A DNA stretch of 5,056 nt from positions 1-5,056 of the forward strand of contig UREZ01000113.1 of assembly GCA_900547025.1 (NCBI GenBank). The letters are read 5' to 3'. The position numbers were made by a program, and so were the translations under genes. The notes beneath the pieces were generated by a model that was given only the letters and a program-made list of their open reading frames with translations, did no database searches and was not told the origin of the DNA. The DNA comes from an uncultured Collinsella sp. (GTDB lineage Bacteria; Actinomycetota; Coriobacteriia; Coriobacteriales; Coriobacteriaceae). This document shows positions 1 through 5,056 of the stretch, piece after piece; within the stretch, counting starts at the first letter, position 1; each line of letters begins with the position of its first letter.

Positions 1-39
1 AACGATATGGCACCGTGGGGACACATGTATGTCAATCCT

Positions 40-59
40 GGTCTAACAGAGCCTTTTTT
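40..59 (+). terminator. Weak candidate terminator of an upstream gene
   Basis: GGTCT (40-44) can pair with AGA-CC (48-53, with G51 bulged) around an AAC loop, and the stem is followed directly by six T (54-59). This has the form of a Rho-independent terminator for a plus-strand gene lying left of the window. The stem is only five pairs with one bulge, so it is weak and could be chance in AT-rich DNA. No upstream gene can be identified in the visible bases. Confidence 0.22.
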
Positions 60-77
60 AATCCCCGTCCCAGAAAA

Positions 78-130
78 ATCATTATGCATAGAAAGTCATA
101 ATTATCATTTCGTAAACATTTCGATGAAAT
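78..130. promoter_or_regulatory. AT-rich region with palindromes and direct repeats, possible operator
   Basis: Three structures are packed here. ATCATTATG (78-86) and CATAATTAT (97-105) form an imperfect palindrome, eight of nine pairs, around a 10-base centre. CATTTCG occurs twice (106-112 and 117-123), offset by 11 bases or about one helical turn. ATTTC (118-122) and GAAAT (126-130) form a short palindrome. The spacing suits a protein-binding site upstream of carA. An arginine repressor (ArgR) would be a natural candidate for carAB, but the half sites do not match the usual TGAAT/ATTCA ARG box well, so I do not name a regulator. Chance symmetry in AT-rich DNA is the alternative. Confidence 0.3.
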
Positions 131-147
131 TAACGCCATGAGGCATA

Positions 148-169
148 CTTGCGGTTACAATACCGCGAG
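148..169 (+). promoter_or_regulatory. Candidate carA promoter -10 within an inverted repeat
   Basis: TACAAT (156-161) matches the TATAAT -10 consensus at five of six positions. It would start transcription near 167-169, giving a leader of about 50 bases that begins just before the PyrR-type hairpin. No good -35 hexamer lies 16-18 bases upstream; TTAACG (130-135) is the nearest but leaves a 20-base spacer. The hexamer is the exact centre of an inverted repeat, CTTGCGGT (148-155) and ACCGCGAG (162-169), with seven of eight pairs and the inner five perfect. That could be an operator over the -10 or, if transcription starts further upstream, an RNA hairpin. Confidence 0.33.
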
Positions 170-182
170 GCCTAACTACACA

Positions 183-213
183 CCTTTAAGCCGGTCCTGT
201 GAGACCGGGAAGG
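183..213 (+). promoter_or_regulatory. PyrR-binding RNA hairpin overlapping the carA ribosome binding site
   Basis: The RNA folds into a lower stem CCUUU (183-187) with GAAGG (209-213), a three-base purine bulge AAG on the 5' side (188-190), an upper stem CCGGUC (191-196) with GACCGG (203-208), and the hexaloop CUGUGA (197-202). PyrR-binding loops of Bacillus pyr operons share UCCNGNGAG, a CNGNGA hexaloop and a 5' purine bulge between two stems; all are present here, with UCCUGUGAG at 195-203. Stem positions that differ from the Bacillus consensus still pair. The 3' strand of the lower stem includes AAGG of the Shine-Dalgarno AAGGAG (210-215). PyrR with UMP or UTP would therefore be expected to block carA translation, as described for mycobacterial pyr control, and not to act by attenuation. 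I see no terminator hairpin with a T run between this site and carA. The fold was done by eye. Confidence 0.8.
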
Positions 214-215
214 AG
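210..215 (+). promoter_or_regulatory. carA Shine-Dalgarno (AAGGAG)
   Basis: AAGGAG ends four bases before the ATG at 220. It decides the start: the upstream in-frame GTG at 199 lies in the loop of the PyrR-type hairpin with no such site, and the next in-frame ATG at 286 has no purine-rich site. The first four bases are paired in the hairpin stem, so access should depend on whether the hairpin is closed. Confidence 0.85.
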
Positions 216-219
216 AATT

Positions 220-1650
220 ATGGCGAACAACCATACCGCGGGCGCTGCCGCCCGCACCTTCGCGCCCAGCGAGCTTTGCCAGCGCATGCTGGCCAAAACC
301 AGCAAGGGCACCTGCGGTCCCTGCATCCTGTATCTTGAGGATGGGACCATTTTTTATGGACGTGCATGCGGCGCCGAGGGCACCGCGACCGGCGAAGTCT
401 GCTTCAACACCTCGCTCGAGGGCTACTTTGAGGTCATGACCGACCCGAGTTATGCCGGCCAAATCGTAACCATGACCTATCCGCAGATCGGCAACTACGG
501 TATCGACGAGACCGACGTCCAGTCGGCCTTCCCCGGCGACGCCGTGTGCCCTGCGAGCGCTCCGGCCATGCGCGGCATGATCGTTCGCGACATGTGCGCC
601 ACGCCTTCTAACTGGCGCTCAGCCGTCAGCGTGCCGGAGTACCTGCGCGCTCGCGGCATCGTCGCTATCGAGGGTGTCGACACCCGCGCTCTGGTGCGCC
701 ATCTGCGCGACAATGGTTCCAAGATGGGCATTATCTCGACCGAGATCTTCGATGTCGACGAGCTTGCCGAGCGTCTGGCCGCAGCGCCCGCGCTGGTAGG
801 CGAGAACCTGGTCAAGACCGTAAGTTGCCCCGCGCCTCACGAGTTTGCCGCCGTCGACCTGCCTGCCACGCATGACTTTGCGCTTTCGACTGCCGCTCCT
901 GCCCGTCACAAAGTGGTCGCCTACGACTGCGGTGTGAAGCGCGGCATTCTGGAGGGGCTGGTCCGCGCCGGCTGCGACCTTACCGTCGTGCCGTGGGACA
1001 CGCCCGCGAGTGAGGTGCTCGACATGAATCCCGACGGCGTCTTTTTGTCCAATGGCCCCGGCGACCCCGACGCCGTGGTGGAGACCTACGAGCAGGTGCA
1101 GCAGCTGATCGGCAAGGTGCCGGTCTTTGGCATTTGCCTGGGCCATCAGATGATCAGCCTGGCCTGCGGCGCCCAGATGGAAAAGCTTAAATTCGGTCAC
1201 CGCGGTGGCAACCAGCCGGTCATGAACCTGGTAAGCCGTCGCGTGGAGATTACCGCGCAAAACCATGGCTTTGGCCTGCTGTTCCCCAGCCTGGGCAAGC
1301 TTGTCCCCGAGCTTTCCGGCGGCGAGACCGAGCATGCGGCCGATGGAGATCTGCGCGTCTGGGTGCGCTGCGGAATCGCGCCGGTCGTGATGAACGAGCG
1401 CTTTGGCCGCATTCGCCTAACACATGTGAACCTCAACGACGGCACCGCCGAGGGCATCCAGCTGCTCGACGCCCCGTGCTTCTCGGTCCAGTACCACCCC
1501 GAGGCCTCGCCTGGCCCCACCGATGCCCACTATCTCTTTACCGCCTTTACGCGACTCATGGACGGCGAGGAGAACTACCTGGACATCGACACCGCGAAGG
1601 ACCGCCTGGCTGGCTGGAATTTCGCCGAGACTGAGACCGAGGAGAACTAA
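220..1650 (+). CDS. carA: Carbamoyl-phosphate synthase small (glutaminase) subunit, CarA
   Basis: This 476-residue cytoplasmic subunit hydrolyses glutamine and passes ammonia to CarB for carbamoyl phosphate synthesis, the shared first step of pyrimidine and arginine formation. The N-terminal CPSase domain shows LEDGT (39-43), NTSLEGY (63-69), TDPSY (74-78, with Ser77 matching glutamine-binding Ser47 of E. coli) and IVAIEGVDTR (147-156). The class I glutamine amidotransferase domain shows NGPGDP (278-283), the nucleophile elbow FGICLGHQ with Cys306, GHRGGN (326-331), QNHGF (347-351), and the catalytic His426 and Glu428 in YHPEASPGP. It is about 94 residues longer than the 382-residue E. coli protein: 30 at the N terminus, 7 before the nucleophile, 36 in the glutaminase domain after QNHGF, and 21 at the acidic C terminus. 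All catalytic residues are present, so it should be active. The start at 220 rests on AAGGAG four bases upstream; Met23 is a less likely start. carB begins one base after the stop. Confidence 0.97.
   Translation: MANNHTAGAAARTFAPSELCQRMLAKTSKGTCGPCILYLEDGTIFYGRACGAEGTATGEVCFNTSLEGYFEVMTDPSYAGQIVTMTYPQIGNYGIDETDVQSAFPGDAVCPASAPAMRGMIVRDMCATPSNWRSAVSVPEYLRARGIVAIEGVDTRALVRHLRDNGSKMGIISTEIFDVDELAERLAAAPALVGENLVKTVSCPAPHEFAAVDLPATHDFALSTAAPARHKVVAYDCGVKRGILEGLVRAGCDLTVVPWDTPASEVLDMNPDGVFLSNGPGDPDAVVETYEQVQQLIGKVPVFGICLGHQMISLACGAQMEKLKFGHRGGNQPVMNLVSRRVEITAQNHGFGLLFPSLGKLVPELSGGETEHAADGDLRVWVRCGIAPVVMNERFGRIRLTHVNLNDGTAEGIQLLDAPCFSVQYHPEASPGPTDAHYLFTAFTRLMDGEENYLDIDTAKDRLAGWNFAETETEEN
1639..1644 (+). 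promoter_or_regulatory. carB Shine-Dalgarno (GAGGAG) inside carA
   Basis: GAGGAG lies in the last codons of carA, seven bases before the carB ATG at 1652. It picks this ATG over the upstream extension of the same frame, which overlaps carA and has no matching homology. The carA stop and carB start are one base apart, so ribosomes ending carA can start carB. This would keep the subunits near equal amounts and pass any PyrR effect on carA to carB. Confidence 0.85.
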
Positions 1651-1651
1651 C

Positions 1652-4966
<3,315 letters not shown>

Positions 4967-4989
4967 TTGACCTGGCCGGCCGGGGCGGG

Positions 4990-5056
4990 AGGGGCCGAGA
5001 TTTCCCCCTTTCGCTCCGGCTGCAAGCAGAGTCGCTCAGGAGGAAACTCGGCCCCT
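4990..5056 (+). terminator. Long inverted repeat after carB, putative terminator
   Basis: AGGGGCCGAG (4990-4999) and CTCGGCCCCT (5047-5056) are perfect 10-bp complements. With A5000 unpaired the stem continues as TTTCC (5001-5005) with GGAAA (5042-5046), and with A5041 unpaired CC (5006-5007) can pair with GG (5039-5040), for about 17 pairs. The loop is about 31 bases (5008-5038) and contains TCGCTC twice (5011-5016 and 5032-5037). Its place 23 bases after the carB stop suggests the operon terminator. The window ends at the first T after the stem, so a U tract cannot be confirmed. The large loop is unusual for a simple terminator, and a dispersed palindromic repeat element is the main alternative. 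Confidence 0.5.

Noticed and set aside
1..141. Open plus-strand frame ending at TGA 139-141, with possible starts at ATG 7 and ATG 25
   Set aside because: About 44 codons, no recognisable motif, weak ribosome binding site at best, and frequent TTA, CTA, ATA and TCA codons unlike carA and carB. It covers the AT-rich regulatory stretch. A short tail of an upstream gene cannot be wholly excluded.
199..219. GTG at 199 as the carA start
   Set aside because: It lies in the loop of the PyrR-type hairpin, and the strong AAGGAG at 210-215 is downstream of it and correctly placed for ATG 220.
183..219. Classical transcription attenuator before carA
   Set aside because: The hairpin is not followed by a T run and no competing antiterminator fold is visible before the ATG. 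Sequestration of the ribosome binding site explains the structure better.
138..338. Short frame starting at ATG 138 that could be a leader peptide before carA
   Set aside because: No Shine-Dalgarno before it, it runs far into carA in another frame, and it has no run of regulatory codons typical of a leader peptide.
1523..1651. 43-codon upstream extension of carB overlapping carA
   Set aside because: ATG 1652 has a good Shine-Dalgarno and gives MPKRTDIK, the conserved CarB N terminus. The extension overlaps the conserved end of carA and has no CarB homology.
4974..4981. GGCCGGCC palindrome after carB
   Set aside because: Short, perfect 8-bp palindromes of G and C are expected in DNA of this composition, and it has no spacer loop or T tract to act as a terminator.

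Overview
The window holds one complete two-gene operon on the plus strand, carA-carB, which encodes the glutamine-dependent carbamoyl-phosphate synthetase. It is flanked by an AT-rich upstream regulatory region (1-219) and a short GC-rich downstream region (4967-5056). The coding DNA is strongly GC-rich with G/C-biased third positions, while the upstream region is clearly AT-rich. GC-rich coding, purine-rich Shine-Dalgarno sites and a PyrR-type RNA element fit a high-GC Gram-positive bacterium (Actinomycetota). A Coriobacteriia member such as Collinsella is my best guess, but that is an impression and not a demonstrated assignment.

Layout. Positions 1-60 hold no recognisable gene, but include a weak hairpin followed by six T. 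Positions 78-130 are AT-rich with imperfect palindromes and a 7-bp direct repeat. Positions 148-169 form an inverted repeat whose centre is a good -10 hexamer (TACAAT). Positions 183-213 fold into a bulged hairpin with hexaloop CUGUGA. This matches the PyrR-binding consensus, and its 3' strand contains part of the carA Shine-Dalgarno. carA (220-1650, 476 aa) is followed after one base by carB (1652-4966, 1104 aa), whose ribosome binding site lies inside the last codons of carA. Downstream, a 10-bp perfect inverted repeat (4990-4999 / 5047-5056), extendable with bulges, ends exactly at the window edge and may be the operon terminator.

How it works together. CarA hydrolyses glutamine and supplies ammonia. 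CarB uses two ATP and bicarbonate to make carbamoyl phosphate for pyrimidine and arginine synthesis. Both carry the expected catalytic residues, and CarB keeps most of the UMP/IMP and ornithine effector residues known from E. coli. The leader suggests an added layer: PyrR with bound uridine nucleotide would lock the hairpin and block ribosome access to carA, and through tight spacing probably reduce carB.

The main points of interest are this PyrR-type translational switch, a 36-residue net insertion in the CarA glutaminase domain between the catalytic Cys and His, and the long downstream hairpin. No mobile element, CRISPR array, tRNA or rRNA was seen, and no wholly new system is evident.
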